Counted from the first letter of the stretch, positions 24,912 to 34,726 are shown. The stretch is DNA of 62,350 bases from JANMDS01 sp031430575 (GCA_031430575.1 JANPBT010000076.1:1-62350), one strand, 5' to 3'. Numbers and translations: made by a program. Notes: generated by a model not told the origin, from the sequence alone.

Positions 24912-27620
24912 CTACGATGACCGCGCAGCCCGTCCACTGGCCGCGATAATCGCATTTAGTCGGGCATAGTCCGTCTCTGACATTTGAGCGTTGTGCGCGC
25001 AGATCGCGACTAACTGTTCTGTCATGGGTGTCGCGGCTGCAACACCGCCCGACTTCATGCGCTCGGCGAGTTTTGCGACCTGACGTTTCATTCGCTGTTC
25101 GGAGGTCATTGACGGCGAATCAATGCCTAGAGAAAGCTCCAGATCTGCGATTGCGGTTTCACGCATTTTTGACGCACTTGCGGCGCGCTCGACGAAGCTT
25201 GCGCTCGCGGCAGCACCGTTTGAGATTGCACGCTCGGCAGCATCTTTACGGGCTTGAAGTTTTTGCCGCCAGGCCGGAGGGAGGTGCTCGATGCTTGCCC
25301 AGTTAGCCTCCCAAATCTGCGCCGCAGGTATGCTTGTGTTAGCGACGGATTCGTCCCAGATGCCGCAGGCGCGCGCGACTTGTAGGAGCGCGTCGAGCTG
25401 ACGCTGTGATTTATTGCGCTCGTTACCGCGCAAAGCATCGCGTAATCCACGGAGTGATCGATCGAATCGGTCTGCAAGTTTGCGCTCGCTCTCACGCCCA
25501 GCATCGCCAGCGCTTACCCATTGCCGGGGCGCTTCGTTGATAGCGGCGCGTATTGCCTTTTCGTCTGATCCGCGCGCTAGTGCCTCAAATTGTTCGATAA
25601 GCGCTTGTTTTTTAGAAATTGCTGCAGAAAAAGTGGCATTGCGTTCGGTTTTTTCGGAATCGAGCGCAGCAAACACTGCGTTGCACGCGTTACGAAATAG
25701 CTCCCAAAGCGTTTGCTCCAGCTTGCGCGGCAGCGGCGTTGCCTTTGCACGCGCCTGCCATTGGGCTTGCGCAGCTTTGACGTGGGCTACAGCGCCACCA
25801 GCGAGCTTTCCATCCACTCCAATGAGCGCCTTTACGCCAGAGATTAACTTATCCCGTTCGGCGGATTCGCCCGATTGCGCGCCGCGGACGCCAGCGCGCA
25901 ACGGTGCGGTGGCGTCCTTCCATTTGCCTTCGATTTGATCAATTTTGCGTCGATCAACGTGACCTAAAGTGCGCCACTCGGAGTCTTTTTTATGTAACCA
26001 AAGCCCGATGGATTTCCAGTCTGGAGACCAGTCGGGTACGTCCGGTACGGGCGTTAGTGCAAGTGCTGCATAGTCTGCGGCTTCTTTGATGGCGGTTTCG
26101 CGTCGTGTTTGCGCTTCTTTGCGCTCAGTCGCTAGCTTAGTGAAATGCTCTGCGGCAGGTGCATAAGCAATCTCGCACGCCGCGTTAAACCGTTCCCACA
26201 GTGTTTTGGGTGCTGGCGCTTGCGATTGATCGAGCGCTTTCCATTGGTCGCGTAGGGCTTGGACATTTTTAGCCAACTCGGCGACACCCAAGCCAAGCTG
26301 AGGAACGCGCTCGGCTTGCAGACACATTTCTTCGCGTTGGGTTGCATTGCCAAATGCCTGCCAGCGCAATAAATCACCCAACTGCTGGGAAAGCCGCCCG
26401 AGCCGCTGGTTCGTCGGTTTTGGCAACTCACCGGCAATTGCGCGCAGGGGCTTCATTTCGTCCCGCAGCAGCGCAGCTTTTTGCACTTCCCCTTCGGTGA
26501 GCAAGCCCTCGGCTTGGGCGAGCAGTGCGTGCAGCTTTTGCCGCGCCTCTTGCTGCGTTTGCGCATCAGCCGCATTCACGACATTAAATTGCCGTCGATG
26601 CCCAGAGAGTAAATCGTCAAATTGCTGCTGCCTTTGCGGATCTCGACCCTCAACAGGGATGAGATTCCAGCGATCCTCAAACTCGACTAAGCGGGCACGA
26701 TCAGTCACTTGCGGAGCGAAATCGTGTAACAAAGCATCAGCACTGGCTTGGGCTACCAAGGCTCGATCAAGAAATTCGATTGCATTTTTTGCACCGGAGT
26801 GATGCAGTCGTCCGAGCAATTCGGGCATTTCCGCCGCGCGGGCTTCCAGATCCGCATAATCAGCGCGCGCCTGAGTCAACGTTGCAGCAGACATCTCTGC
26901 CGTCTGTTCGCGCTGCTTAAAGGCCTCAAAATCTTTAGTCCATTGCCCGCGCGTACGCTGCAAATCTTGCTCGCGTTCGAATCGTGCGGCCAACGCGGCG
27001 CGCGCTGATGCGAATCGCGCTGCTTCCGGAGCATTGGGTTGGAGCGCAGCATAGCTGCGGTCGAGCTCAACAACTTTCGACAAGATCGCCCCGTCGGCGT
27101 TTACGAGCGCTTCTAGCGCATCGCAGCACGCTCCGGCTTGCGCAGACCGACCGGCCTCACTTGCCATAGCTTCGGCGCGCTCTTTCGCATACTTTGCGAC
27201 GCCATGATCTTTGTTGCGGGCGGTATCCGCTAATAATTTCAACCCGTCGATGGTATGCACGCGCTGGGCTGCAGCGAGTCGAAGCGCCGCAGTCGACGCC
27301 GTGCTCGCGATTGCAATCATTTGCGATTCGTCGCCGAACGTGGCGAGCGCTTGATCGCGGGTCAAATCATCCGCAGCTGCAGCTAATTCGAGCAGACGGG
27401 TGCGCTCGGTTTCGGTGCGAGGCGCACTGGCCGCGCGCTGAATCAAAAGCTGGATTTGACTAATCTTGCCCAACGCCGCATCGCGTACCTGCGGCGCAGA
27501 ATCGTCCAATAATTGGACGATTTCCGGCGCGTCTTGCGAGAGATCGGCGAGGCCGAGCAGTCGTTGAGCCGGATCTTCATGCTGCCAAAGCGGCGCACGG
27601 TTAAAAAGTTTTCCAAACAT
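24912..27620 (-). CDS. large DUF349-repeat protein
   Basis: From the ATG at 27620 the protein has 902 residues, is cytoplasmic and largely helical. The N-terminus (DPAQRLLGLADL..., DSAPQVRDAALGKI) looks like HEAT-type repeats. The rest has several DUF349 units: WKALDQSQAPAPKTLWERFNAAC-like and WQARAKATPLPRKLEQTLWE-like segments with conserved W and F. DUF349 proteins are poorly characterised; RNA- or translation-related roles have been proposed for some. A GTG 7 codons upstream is an alternative start. Two repeat copies encode APQV (41-45) and IPAAQI (764-769). Confidence 0.85.
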   Translation of the reverse strand: MFGKLFNRAPLWQHEDPAQRLLGLADLSQDAPEIVQLLDDSAPQVRDAALGKISQIQLLIQRAASAPRTETERTRLLELAAAADDLTRDQALATFGDESQMIAIASTASTAALRLAAAQRVHTIDGLKLLADTARNKDHGVAKYAKERAEAMASEAGRSAQAGACCDALEALVNADGAILSKVVELDRSYAALQPNAPEAARFASARAALAARFEREQDLQRTRGQWTKDFEAFKQREQTAEMSAATLTQARADYADLEARAAEMPELLGRLHHSGAKNAIEFLDRALVAQASADALLHDFAPQVTDRARLVEFEDRWNLIPVEGRDPQRQQQFDDLLSGHRRQFNVVNAADAQTQQEARQKLHALLAQAEGLLTEGEVQKAALLRDEMKPLRAIAGELPKPTNQRLGRLSQQLGDLLRWQAFGNATQREEMCLQAERVPQLGLGVAELAKNVQALRDQWKALDQSQAPAPKTLWERFNAACEIAYAPAAEHFTKLATERKEAQTRRETAIKEAADYAALALTPVPDVPDWSPDWKSIGLWLHKKDSEWRTLGHVDRRKIDQIEGKWKDATAPLRAGVRGAQSGESAERDKLISGVKALIGVDGKLAGGAVAHVKAAQAQWQARAKATPLPRKLEQTLWELFRNACNAVFAALDSEKTERNATFSAAISKKQALIEQFEALARGSDEKAIRAAINEAPRQWVSAGDAGRESERKLADRFDRSLRGLRDALRGNERNKSQRQLDALLQVARACGIWDESVANTSIPAAQIWEANWASIEHLPPAWRQKLQARKDAAERAISNGAAASASFVERAASASKMRETAIADLELSLGIDSPSMTSEQRMKRQVAKLAERMKSGGVAAATPMTEQLVAICAHNAQMSETDYARLNAIIAASGRAARSS
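25313..25330 (-). repeat. TACC-dyad repeat, copy 15 (full 18 bp) inside DUF349 gene
   Basis: Encodes IPAAQIW at residues 764-770. Confidence 0.93.
27486..27500 (+). repeat. TACC-dyad repeat, copy 16 (15 bp) inside DUF349 gene
   Basis: Encodes SAPQV at residues 41-45, in the N-terminal HEAT-like region. Confidence 0.88.
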
Positions 27621-27732
27621 ACGAAACACCAACTCAAGCACTTTGCAGAATGCTGCGTACTTTTAGTTGAATAAGAGCCGAGAGGCCGCGATTTTAGCGG
27701 GGGATTTACCAAAAACCCGCGATTTTAGGAAG

Positions 27733-28482
27733 CTATTTTGCAAGCTCAATCAATGGCACGCTCGATTGCTTGATACGCTTGACGGCCACAAACGGCAAAC
27801 CTTGCTGCAACCCGAACTGCACGGCGCGCAACTCAGCGCCAAATTGAATCTCAATTAATGGCTCGTCAAAAATCGTAGCGCACGCCTCTCCGTTGGTCAT
27901 AAACGAGCGCACCGATAGCGCGGACTCGCGTGCTCGCGCGGCTGCTTTGAAAGCTAGATTTGCGGGAGGGCGAACGCAGGCTTCCGTGAAATTTTTGGCA
28001 TATGCGTAAATTCCAGACGGATCAATTTCGACGCGATCCCCAGTTGTAGGAAATTCAGCGAGTGCCCACTTACCGTCCAGCTCGGGCGCATTTAGCCGGG
28101 TAATCGTTTTTGCTTCTACCGGACGCGACGCCGGAGTTTCCTTATCGGTCGCATTTCCGTTAACGCGGCTGCCCGGAAGATCAAAGACTTCTTTGGGTTG
28201 GCTAGAGGGTACGAAAATACCTGGCTGCTCTTTATCGGGGGTGGTCTCGGGAATCGATAGCCAAAGGCGCCATCCTAGCGCTAACATAACCCCAATAATT
28301 CCAAGAAAAATCAACGACGCGATGAGGTTTCCCTTGCGACGCAGGTCTGGCGTGATTGGCAGCTCCCAGTCGCGCACGCGATCACCCGCATCGCTTTCGG
28401 GAAGCGGTGCGAATCGCGTTTGTGTTGGCGACTCTTGTTGCGGCAGCTCGGGGTTTATGCTTTTATGCTTACGACGCGTCAT
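27733..28482 (-). CDS. membrane-anchored hypothetical protein, 249 aa
   Basis: The protein has a basic cytoplasmic N-terminus (MTRRKHK), one strong membrane helix at about 53-73 (LIASLIFLGIIGVMLALGW) and a periplasmic C-terminal domain of about 175 residues with two cysteines (EACVRPP, GEACATIF). The domain (LDGKWALAEFPTTGDRVEIDPSG) suggests a small beta-rich fold. I recognise no family. It lies 56 bp downstream of tyrS and 112 bp upstream of the DUF349 gene on the same strand. Confidence 0.75.
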   Translation of the reverse strand: MTRRKHKSINPELPQQESPTQTRFAPLPESDAGDRVRDWELPITPDLRRKGNLIASLIFLGIIGVMLALGWRLWLSIPETTPDKEQPGIFVPSSQPKEVFDLPGSRVNGNATDKETPASRPVEAKTITRLNAPELDGKWALAEFPTTGDRVEIDPSGIYAYAKNFTEACVRPPANLAFKAAARARESALSVRSFMTNGEACATIFDEPLIEIQFGAELRAVQFGLQQGLPFVAVKRIKQSSVPLIELAK

Positions 28483-28538
28483 ATTGACTTAGTTTCTCGC
28501 GTATTCAGCGGTCTTGCGCTGGAGTGTACTGGGAAAAA

Positions 28539-29726
28539 CTACAAAATGCGGATTCGCACAAATTTACGCTTCCCCGCTTGTAATACAAACTGCGTACCTG
28601 CGGCGCAGATTTGCCCCTTTTCGCGCACTGCTTCGCCGTCAATTCGCAGCCCGCCACCATCAATCAGGCGATTTGCCTCACTGGTAGACGGGGCAAGCCC
28701 CGCTTGTTTAGTCAATTGCGCGATTCCAATGCCGCGGCCACTGGTGTGAATCTCCAGTTCAGGCATTTCGTCTGGCATTGCGCCTTGCTTAAAACGAGCC
28801 TCAAAATCTGCGACCGCTTTGTCGGCGGCGAATTTCGAGTGATAGCGCGCCACAATTTCGTGGGCTAGACCCACTTTTGAGTCTTTCGGGTGGACATTTT
28901 GTTTAAGCGCCGCGACTTCTGCGTCCGACTTTGTGGACAACAGCGCGTAATATCGCCACATAAGCTCATCCGAAATGCTCATGAGTTTGCCAAAAATTTC
29001 CTGCGCAGGCTCGGCAAATCCGATGAAATTCCCTTTGCTTTTGCTCATTTTTTCGACGCCGTCGAGCCCCTCAAGCAGTGGCATCGTGATGAGGCACTGC
29101 TGCTCTTGATTATTCTGCTTTTGTAGCTCGCGTCCAACCATTAGATTAAATTTCTGATCGGTTCCCCCCATTTCGATATCTGCTTTGAGGGCAACGGAGT
29201 CGTAGCCTTGCGCGAGCGGATAGAGCAATTCGTGGATTGAAATGGGTTGATTTTCAGCCCAGCGTTTTTTGAAATCATCGCGCTCCATGAGCCTCGCTAG
29301 GGTGTAAGTCGCAGCGAGCTTAATCATGCCGTCCGCGCCGAGCGGCATGCACCACGTTGAATTGAACGCGATCTCGGTTTTCTCACGATCCAGAATCTTA
29401 AAAACTTGTTGCGCGTACGTTTGCGCATTCGCTAATATTTGCTCCCGCGTTAACGGCGGACGCGTCACATTGCGCCCGGTCGGATCGCCGATCATCCCAG
29501 TGAAATCACCAATGAGAAAAATGATGTGATGGCCGAGATCCTGCATTTCACGCATTTTCGTCAGCACCACCGAATGCCCCAAATGCAAATCTGGCGCGGT
29601 GGGGTCAGCGCCCAGTTTCACGCGCAACGGCTTGCCTCGCCGCAATTTGGCAAGCAACTCGCTTTCCACAAGCACTTCATCTGCGCGATGCTTAAAGATG
29701 GACAATTGCTCTTCGGCTGAAATCAT
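28539..29726 (-). CDS. tyrS: tyrosyl-tRNA synthetase
   Basis: This cytoplasmic class I synthetase charges tRNA-Tyr. The 395-aa protein has HLGH (48-51), KMSKS (226-230), the tyrosine-binding TDQKFNLMVGRE and a C-terminal S4 RNA-binding domain. A repeat copy encodes ICAAGT at 372-377, in the last strand region of the S4 domain (KGQICAAGTQFVLQAG). The length is typical of the TyrRZ-like form found in many proteobacteria. Confidence 0.97.
   Translation of the reverse strand: MISAEEQLSIFKHRADEVLVESELLAKLRRGKPLRVKLGADPTAPDLHLGHSVVLTKMREMQDLGHHIIFLIGDFTGMIGDPTGRNVTRPPLTREQILANAQTYAQQVFKILDREKTEIAFNSTWCMPLGADGMIKLAATYTLARLMERDDFKKRWAENQPISIHELLYPLAQGYDSVALKADIEMGGTDQKFNLMVGRELQKQNNQEQQCLITMPLLEGLDGVEKMSKSKGNFIGFAEPAQEIFGKLMSISDELMWRYYALLSTKSDAEVAALKQNVHPKDSKVGLAHEIVARYHSKFAADKAVADFEARFKQGAMPDEMPELEIHTSGRGIGIAQLTKQAGLAPSTSEANRLIDGGGLRIDGEAVREKGQICAAGTQFVLQAGKRKFVRIRIL
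28595..28612 (+). repeat. TACC-dyad repeat, copy 17 (full 18 bp) inside tyrS
   Basis: Encodes QICAAGT in the S4 domain of TyrS. Confidence 0.93.
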
Positions 29727-29830
29727 AGATTCATAAACGTTGATACAGTGATCCCTCTATTTTAGGGAACACAAGCGGGAGGGCGTTGGTTGTGAGCGCA
29801 TATTGGGCGCCGAGTGCAGAAATTTTCGAA

Positions 29831-29848
29831 TACCTGCGGCGCAGATTT
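29831..29848 (+). repeat. TACC-dyad repeat, copy 18 (full 18 bp)
   Basis: Intergenic between the divergent tyrS and FemAB/GNAT genes. It is the last copy before a repeat-free stretch of 5.7 kb. Confidence 0.93.
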
Positions 29849-29987
29849 AAGCAGTAAACCGGCTGCGATCGCTTCCACAAGATAAAACGCGAGCGTGGCG
29901 GCAATAAAAATGCCCAAATCGATAAAATAGAAATGATGTGGGCAAGCTTTGAAAAGCGCTACAAAAATAAAGTAACCTAAGGCGTTA

Positions 29988-31073
29988 ATGCAGAAATCTG
30001 TTGGGTTGTCGTGGGATATTCTCCCGCAGGCATTGCGAACCGCCGCGATAGAGCGGTGGAGCAGATTGCATGATCGTATATCGGGTTGTTCGCTGATCGG
30101 TGCAGAAGCGATTGCGTTGGCTTTGGAGCACTTCGGTGACGGGAGTGAGCGCTTTGTATTTGGCCGATTGGGCGACGATGATGTGCTCGCACTCATCGTT
30201 AAACGCGAGCGAGCCGGCGTGGTGTCAATTTTTTTGCCCTCGCAATTGCAGCTCGCCCCGATTCTCAATTCAAGACCGTCGTTCAACACGCGCGACATGC
30301 GAGACTTGCTCAGTGCGTTTTCAGCAACGGGTTGTGTACTGCGGCTGTTTGCCCTTGATCCCGCACGGGGAGCACTGTTACTCGGCGCAGTCGGCGATGA
30401 AAAAACAACGCAACTGGAATCTCCTTACATTGAATTACCGCCAGAGTGTGAAGATTACATGGCAGCGCGTTCAACAAAGTTTAGGAGTGACTTGCGCAGA
30501 AGGCGCAAGAAAGCTGAAGCGGAAATCGGTACGGTTCGCTTTGAAATTTTGACAGCGCCCAACGCGGTGGCGGCTGCCGTTGCTCGATACGGCGCGTTAG
30601 AGGAAAGTGGCTGGAAGGGCCAAGCAGGCACTGCGGTTGCGGCCAACAGCGCGCAGTTTCGCTTCTACGAGCAGTGGCTTTTCACGTTGGCCAAGCGGGG
30701 TCTAGCGAGAGTGTTTGAGCTCTATATCGGCGGCCAGATTGCAGCGATGCGGTTGGCAATTTCAGAACGTGGGTGCTTGTACATGCTAAAAGTGGCGCAT
30801 GCAGAAAAGCTTCGCGCGTACAGTCCTGGCGCGATGATAATTGAAAGTGTCGTCGAGTACTGCTACCTGCCTGAAATGAACGTACGACGAATCGAGTTTT
30901 ATGGAAAGGTAGCAGAATCTCACCATCCGTGGCTGACCTCAACCCGCGCAATTTCGATGGCGACGGTCTATCGCAAGCCTTGGATGATACCTTTGGCGAA
31001 CGTGCTCAGACGTGTAAATCTACTGCCTAGAGTGCTTTCGAAACCAAATCGTTTTGAGCACCCAGCAGACTAA
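29988..31073 (+). CDS. GNAT/FemAB-type acyltransferase (CelD/BcsL-like)
   Basis: The 361-aa protein matches the tandem-GNAT Acetyltransf_6 layout: YMAARSTKFRSDLRRRRKKAEAE near residue 158, then ALEESGWKGQAGTAVAANSAQ, FYEQWLFTLAKRGLARVFELYIGGQIAA and the family-typical KVAHAEKLRAYSPG. Such proteins occur in exopolysaccharide and exosortase loci, where they may acylate or aminoacylate glycans. The ATG at 29988 is the first supported start. An overlapping minus-strand frame (29762-30298) is a shadow. Confidence 0.82.
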   Translation: MQKSVGLSWDILPQALRTAAIERWSRLHDRISGCSLIGAEAIALALEHFGDGSERFVFGRLGDDDVLALIVKRERAGVVSIFLPSQLQLAPILNSRPSFNTRDMRDLLSAFSATGCVLRLFALDPARGALLLGAVGDEKTTQLESPYIELPPECEDYMAARSTKFRSDLRRRRKKAEAEIGTVRFEILTAPNAVAAAVARYGALEESGWKGQAGTAVAANSAQFRFYEQWLFTLAKRGLARVFELYIGGQIAAMRLAISERGCLYMLKVAHAEKLRAYSPGAMIIESVVEYCYLPEMNVRRIEFYGKVAESHHPWLTSTRAISMATVYRKPWMIPLANVLRRVNLLPRVLSKPNRFEHPAD

Positions 31074-31135
31074 ATGCGGTCACGACATAGCGAGCGCGTT
31101 AGCCTTTTTTCTACTGATCTCTAGGCTTTAAGCGG

Positions 31136-31738
31136 TCACTTAATTTCTTCAAATTTAGCCATTGAGATGCCGTTTGCAATGGCAAGATCAAATACTTTTT
31201 TTGCACCTTCTTTGTCACCTTGTTTGCGTAACACTGCAATGAGCTCAGTGTATGCAGGTGCAAATTTTGCTGAGTGCTCTAGCGCATTTTTAAACGCAAC
31301 GATCGCATCTCGGTCTCGATTGAGCAGAACTAAAAGTATTCCGCGATTGGTCTCAAGATCTGGGAGTAGTTCAAAGTCAGAGGTACTGTGTCGAATTGAG
31401 TAATCTAGATCTCCAATTGCTTGTTCGCGAAGACCTTGTTTTTGTTGTAGCGAAGCAGAGTACTTCATGGAGCGCATTTGCTTTACTTTTGCCCAGCAAA
31501 AATGGTGAAGGTGCCAGTGATTACTGCCCCATCGCGCAATATATTTCTGTGCATTTACAGAGGGCGATGAAAAATCCTCCTTACCTAGATCTCCGCCTTG
31601 TACAAATTTGCAGTACTCGGGAAGGAGGCCGAGCTCTGCCTTCGTCGTGCCATAGTTTTGGGCATAGCAAAAACTCCCAATTACCGCACATAGTAGTGCG
31701 ACGATAATCTGAAGGTGTAGACGAAAAGGACGTGCCAT
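31136..31738 (-). CDS. secreted TPR-like protein, 200 aa
   Basis: From the ATG at 31738 the protein begins with a signal peptide (MARPFRLHLQIIVALLCAVIG, cleavage likely after CYA). It continues as helix pairs of TPR type (LREQAIGDLDYSI, LETNRGILLVLLNRDRDAIVAFKNAL, FAPAYTELIAVLRKQGDKEGAKKVFDLAI). A Cys/Trp/His segment (GSNHWHLHHFCWAK) is distinctive. The longer frame adds 11 residues before the basic n-region. It lies next to an exosortase-associated ligase and is probably a periplasmic scaffold. Confidence 0.78.
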   Translation of the reverse strand: MARPFRLHLQIIVALLCAVIGSFCYAQNYGTTKAELGLLPEYCKFVQGGDLGKEDFSSPSVNAQKYIARWGSNHWHLHHFCWAKVKQMRSMKYSASLQQKQGLREQAIGDLDYSIRHSTSDFELLPDLETNRGILLVLLNRDRDAIVAFKNALEHSAKFAPAYTELIAVLRKQGDKEGAKKVFDLAIANGISMAKFEEIK

Positions 31739-31806
31739 TCGATGTTTTCCGGGGTAAGCCAACCAACTCAACGTTAATCTAACGCGCTAAGATGACGATG
31801 AACAAC

Positions 31807-33117
31807 CTAACTCCTGCCATATCGGAGTCCGATCGCAGTTTCTCGCACTTTTTTCTTACTTGCCCGTTCCACGCCATTGCGTTCGGCATATCGATATAAG
31901 ATGAGTACAAGTCCGATCAGGTAATACGGCGAATCCCAGTGCATAAGCCCTAAAAATGCCCCGCCTACGCAAAATCCAACAAGACTGACCTGAATCATCT
32001 TGCAGAGCTGAGCCGCCCATTCAGAGCCTTCCGTCTTCGCGAACGCTTGTCCCAAGCGACCTGCTGAAAACCACGAAACGCCAAGCACGCCGAGATACAG
32101 GATTAAACCAATGTAGCCGTGTTCTCCGAGCGCCTGAAAGTAGATGCTGTGCGGGCCAAAAGACACACCTCCGAAAACGGTTGTGTCGGTGTATTTGAAA
32201 AAAAGTTCGGGATTATCGAGCCGGAAACCTGCTCCGAGAAACGGCCGATCAGCGACCATTCTTAAGATCATCGTCCACGTGTAGAGTCGCGAAAGCGCCG
32301 ACGCGTCGGCATCGTAGCTAGCAATCGTGTCCATGCGATCACCCCAGTTTGACGGCATAAAGATATAGCCAACTCCGAGCGTAATGAACAAAATGATCGT
32401 GAACATGACTGGGCGCTTGCTTTTGAGTCCAAGGTATCCCGCCATCGCAACGATTGCGATTAACGCGCCACGAGAATGACTACCCAACACAGAAAAAATG
32501 CACATTAATCCCGCGAACCCAATGGCTAAACGCGCCCAGACTGCTTTCGTTTGATCGTATGCGTAGTAGAAAAATGGGAGAACAACCACCAAAGCAAGCG
32601 CCAGTTCGTTATTGCCTTCAATGTAGGACGTCGGAGGCCCCCACACAATTGCGCTCCCGCCAGTGATGATCGTGAACATCCCACCTTTGATTCCGAAATA
32701 TGCGATCGAGCCCGCGAGCACCCAAACGAAGTAATTTATGGTTTTGCGTTCGTGAATCAGCGCGCAGGTGACAAAAAGCATAAACTGCGTTTTCAGGACA
32801 ACAATATATTGCTCAGTGACTTGCCCCATATTGTTGAGCGTGAAATAGCTTGTCACGCCCATCCAAGCAGTGAGCGTCAGCAATAAGTAAGTCAGCGGGT
32901 GACTCGGAATTCCTTGCCGATTTTTTGTGACGACTAAAGCAATAAAGGTAACAATTGCGGCGACCATCGCAAATTGGAGGTCGTGGGTGAAGCCATAGGT
33001 CAGGCGATGTGGATTCATTGTGCTGATCCACATATATAAAAGGGCGCCAACCCATGGGTAGGTAAACACGCCCCCGAGAATCACCATAAATACGATGACC
33101 ATAACCATTGATCTCAT
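31807..33117 (-). CDS. O-antigen ligase-like protein, exosortase-A-system associated (PEP_O_lig family)
   Basis: The 436-aa polytopic membrane protein has about ten to twelve hydrophobic segments. Its N-terminus (PWVGALLYMWISTMNPHRLTYGF) is the signature of the putative O-glycosylation ligase family seen in exosortase-A loci (TIGR03097). A Wzy/WaaL periplasmic loop follows, with RLYTWTMILRMVADRPFLGAG and FGPHSIYFQALGEHG. The start at 33117 fits the family; an upstream ATG at 33207 would add 30 untypical residues. It may attach glycans to PEP-CTERM proteins such as the one at 23861, which is inference. Confidence 0.85.
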   Translation of the reverse strand: MRSMVMVIVFMVILGGVFTYPWVGALLYMWISTMNPHRLTYGFTHDLQFAMVAAIVTFIALVVTKNRQGIPSHPLTYLLLTLTAWMGVTSYFTLNNMGQVTEQYIVVLKTQFMLFVTCALIHERKTINYFVWVLAGSIAYFGIKGGMFTIITGGSAIVWGPPTSYIEGNNELALALVVVLPFFYYAYDQTKAVWARLAIGFAGLMCIFSVLGSHSRGALIAIVAMAGYLGLKSKRPVMFTIILFITLGVGYIFMPSNWGDRMDTIASYDADASALSRLYTWTMILRMVADRPFLGAGFRLDNPELFFKYTDTTVFGGVSFGPHSIYFQALGEHGYIGLILYLGVLGVSWFSAGRLGQAFAKTEGSEWAAQLCKMIQVSLVGFCVGGAFLGLMHWDSPYYLIGLVLILYRYAERNGVERASKKKVRETAIGLRYGRS

Positions 33118-33252
33118 GACAAAATTATATGTCATAAAAAAAGAAAAATCGAGGTGTCGGTTTGCGTAACTCCCAAATAGTCCGTCTATTCTTAAGTCAT
33201 ACAACATGCATTTTTGCGGCAGCGCTGGCTTTGACAGCTGGAGCGCCTTACG

Positions 33253-34719
33253 ATGTCTAGAAACCGCGCGTTTTTAGCCGTCGCTTTCGAGAACTACGCG
33301 ATTGTCGTTGTCACTTTTGTGGGGACGGCGATCGTATCCCGAATGTTGTCGCCTCGGGAAATCGGACTTTTCCAGCTCGCGATGCTTTTCTCGACTCTCG
33401 TCAGTACGCTGCGCGACTTTGGTCTCACTGAGTTTGTTGTACAAGAAAAGCACCTTACCGAACAGCGACTTCGAACCGCGATTGGTATGAATTTTGTAAT
33501 TTCATATCTTTTTGGAGGCGCTCTATTTTTATTAAGTTGGCCAATTGCTGCATGGTTTCGCGAGGAAGACGTCGGTAAGATGATTCGAATCATGTGTATC
33601 AGTTTTTTATTTATCCCGATTGGCTCAGTCACTATTGCGTATTTAAAGCGAAATCTTGAGTTCGTAAAGATCATGAAAATTTCAATTGCTGCGGTGATCC
33701 TTACCCAGCTGTCGATCCTGCTTTCTGTATTGGGAGGGTTGTCGTCCTACTCCCTCGTCGTCGGATCGTTGATGGGAACCGCGGCCACGATCATCGGGGC
33801 GTTGCTTGTCAAGCCAGCGGCCGTGCCATTGCGCCCGTCGTTGATTGGTATCGGCGAACAGTTGAAATTTGGCGCGCACGCGGTGAGCATTTTTGGGCTT
33901 GCTCATATTGCCAAAATCTACCCTGAACAATTGGTCGGTCGGCTGATGGGGGCGACGAATGTCGCGATGTTCTCGCGAGCAGGCAGTCTCGTTGAGCTCT
34001 TTCAGATGGCAGTGGGGCGGGCGGCGTTGACTTTAGCCATGCCGGTTTTTTCCGAATCAGCGCGCAATCCCGATGCGAAGCGAGAAACCGCATCTCGGCA
34101 AGCGACGGCTCTCTTTACTGCGGTCGGCTGGAGCGCAGCGGTATTTATGTTTTTGATGGCAAAGTCTTTAGTTGTCGGGATTTTCGGCTCACAGTGGACC
34201 GAGGCGATACCCGTGGCGCAGATCCTCTGCATCGCACTTGCTTGCGAGATTCCTTTTCTTTACTACCGCGAGATGCTCATTGCGTTTGGTTTTATCAAGT
34301 CTGCCACGTCCCTGCAGACGATCATATTGATCGTAAGAATCGCCTGCTTCACTGCCGGAATTCAATACGGACTCATCGGTGGAGCCTACGGGCTCGTTGG
34401 CGCAGCGGCAATTAATACAATCGTGATTTATGGATACTTACGACATCATGGTCTGACGCGCAGCCGCATGATCACCCTAGTCTTGGCGCAAAGCGCGACG
34501 GTTGCATGCGCTGTCGGTATAGCCGCGTGGTGTTATCGCGCACTCATCGCGGGGCCATCAGGGCTCTCTAGCATTGATCATATTATCTACTTGGCGGGAA
34601 TCGCGCCGATTGCTTTGGCGATCTGGATCGTAACGATGGCGTTGACGCGTCATCCGACCTGGCATGTCATTCAGCCGATCATATCAGCGATACAGCGCAA
34701 AATCTTGGCGATGCGCTGA
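33253..34719 (+). CDS. lipopolysaccharide/exopolysaccharide flippase, WzxC-like
   Basis: The 488-aa protein has 12-14 hydrophobic segments and the WzxC/MATE-type start (ENYAIVVVTFVGTAIVSRMLSPREIGLFQLAML; FGLTEFVVQEKHLTEQRLRTA). GGAG about 10 bp upstream supports the ATG. It is divergent from the O-ligase gene. It is a second flippase in this window, of a different branch from the one at 9598. The gene is repeat-free. Confidence 0.87.
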   Translation: MSRNRAFLAVAFENYAIVVVTFVGTAIVSRMLSPREIGLFQLAMLFSTLVSTLRDFGLTEFVVQEKHLTEQRLRTAIGMNFVISYLFGGALFLLSWPIAAWFREEDVGKMIRIMCISFLFIPIGSVTIAYLKRNLEFVKIMKISIAAVILTQLSILLSVLGGLSSYSLVVGSLMGTAATIIGALLVKPAAVPLRPSLIGIGEQLKFGAHAVSIFGLAHIAKIYPEQLVGRLMGATNVAMFSRAGSLVELFQMAVGRAALTLAMPVFSESARNPDAKRETASRQATALFTAVGWSAAVFMFLMAKSLVVGIFGSQWTEAIPVAQILCIALACEIPFLYYREMLIAFGFIKSATSLQTIILIVRIACFTAGIQYGLIGGAYGLVGAAAINTIVIYGYLRHHGLTRSRMITLVLAQSATVACAVGIAAWCYRALIAGPSGLSSIDHIIYLAGIAPIALAIWIVTMALTRHPTWHVIQPIISAIQRKILAMR

Positions 34720-34726
34720 TACTGAG

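Noticed and set aside
29762..30298. 178-codon minus-strand ORF
   Set aside because: Overlaps the well-supported acyltransferase gene in antisense and has no recognisable protein character.
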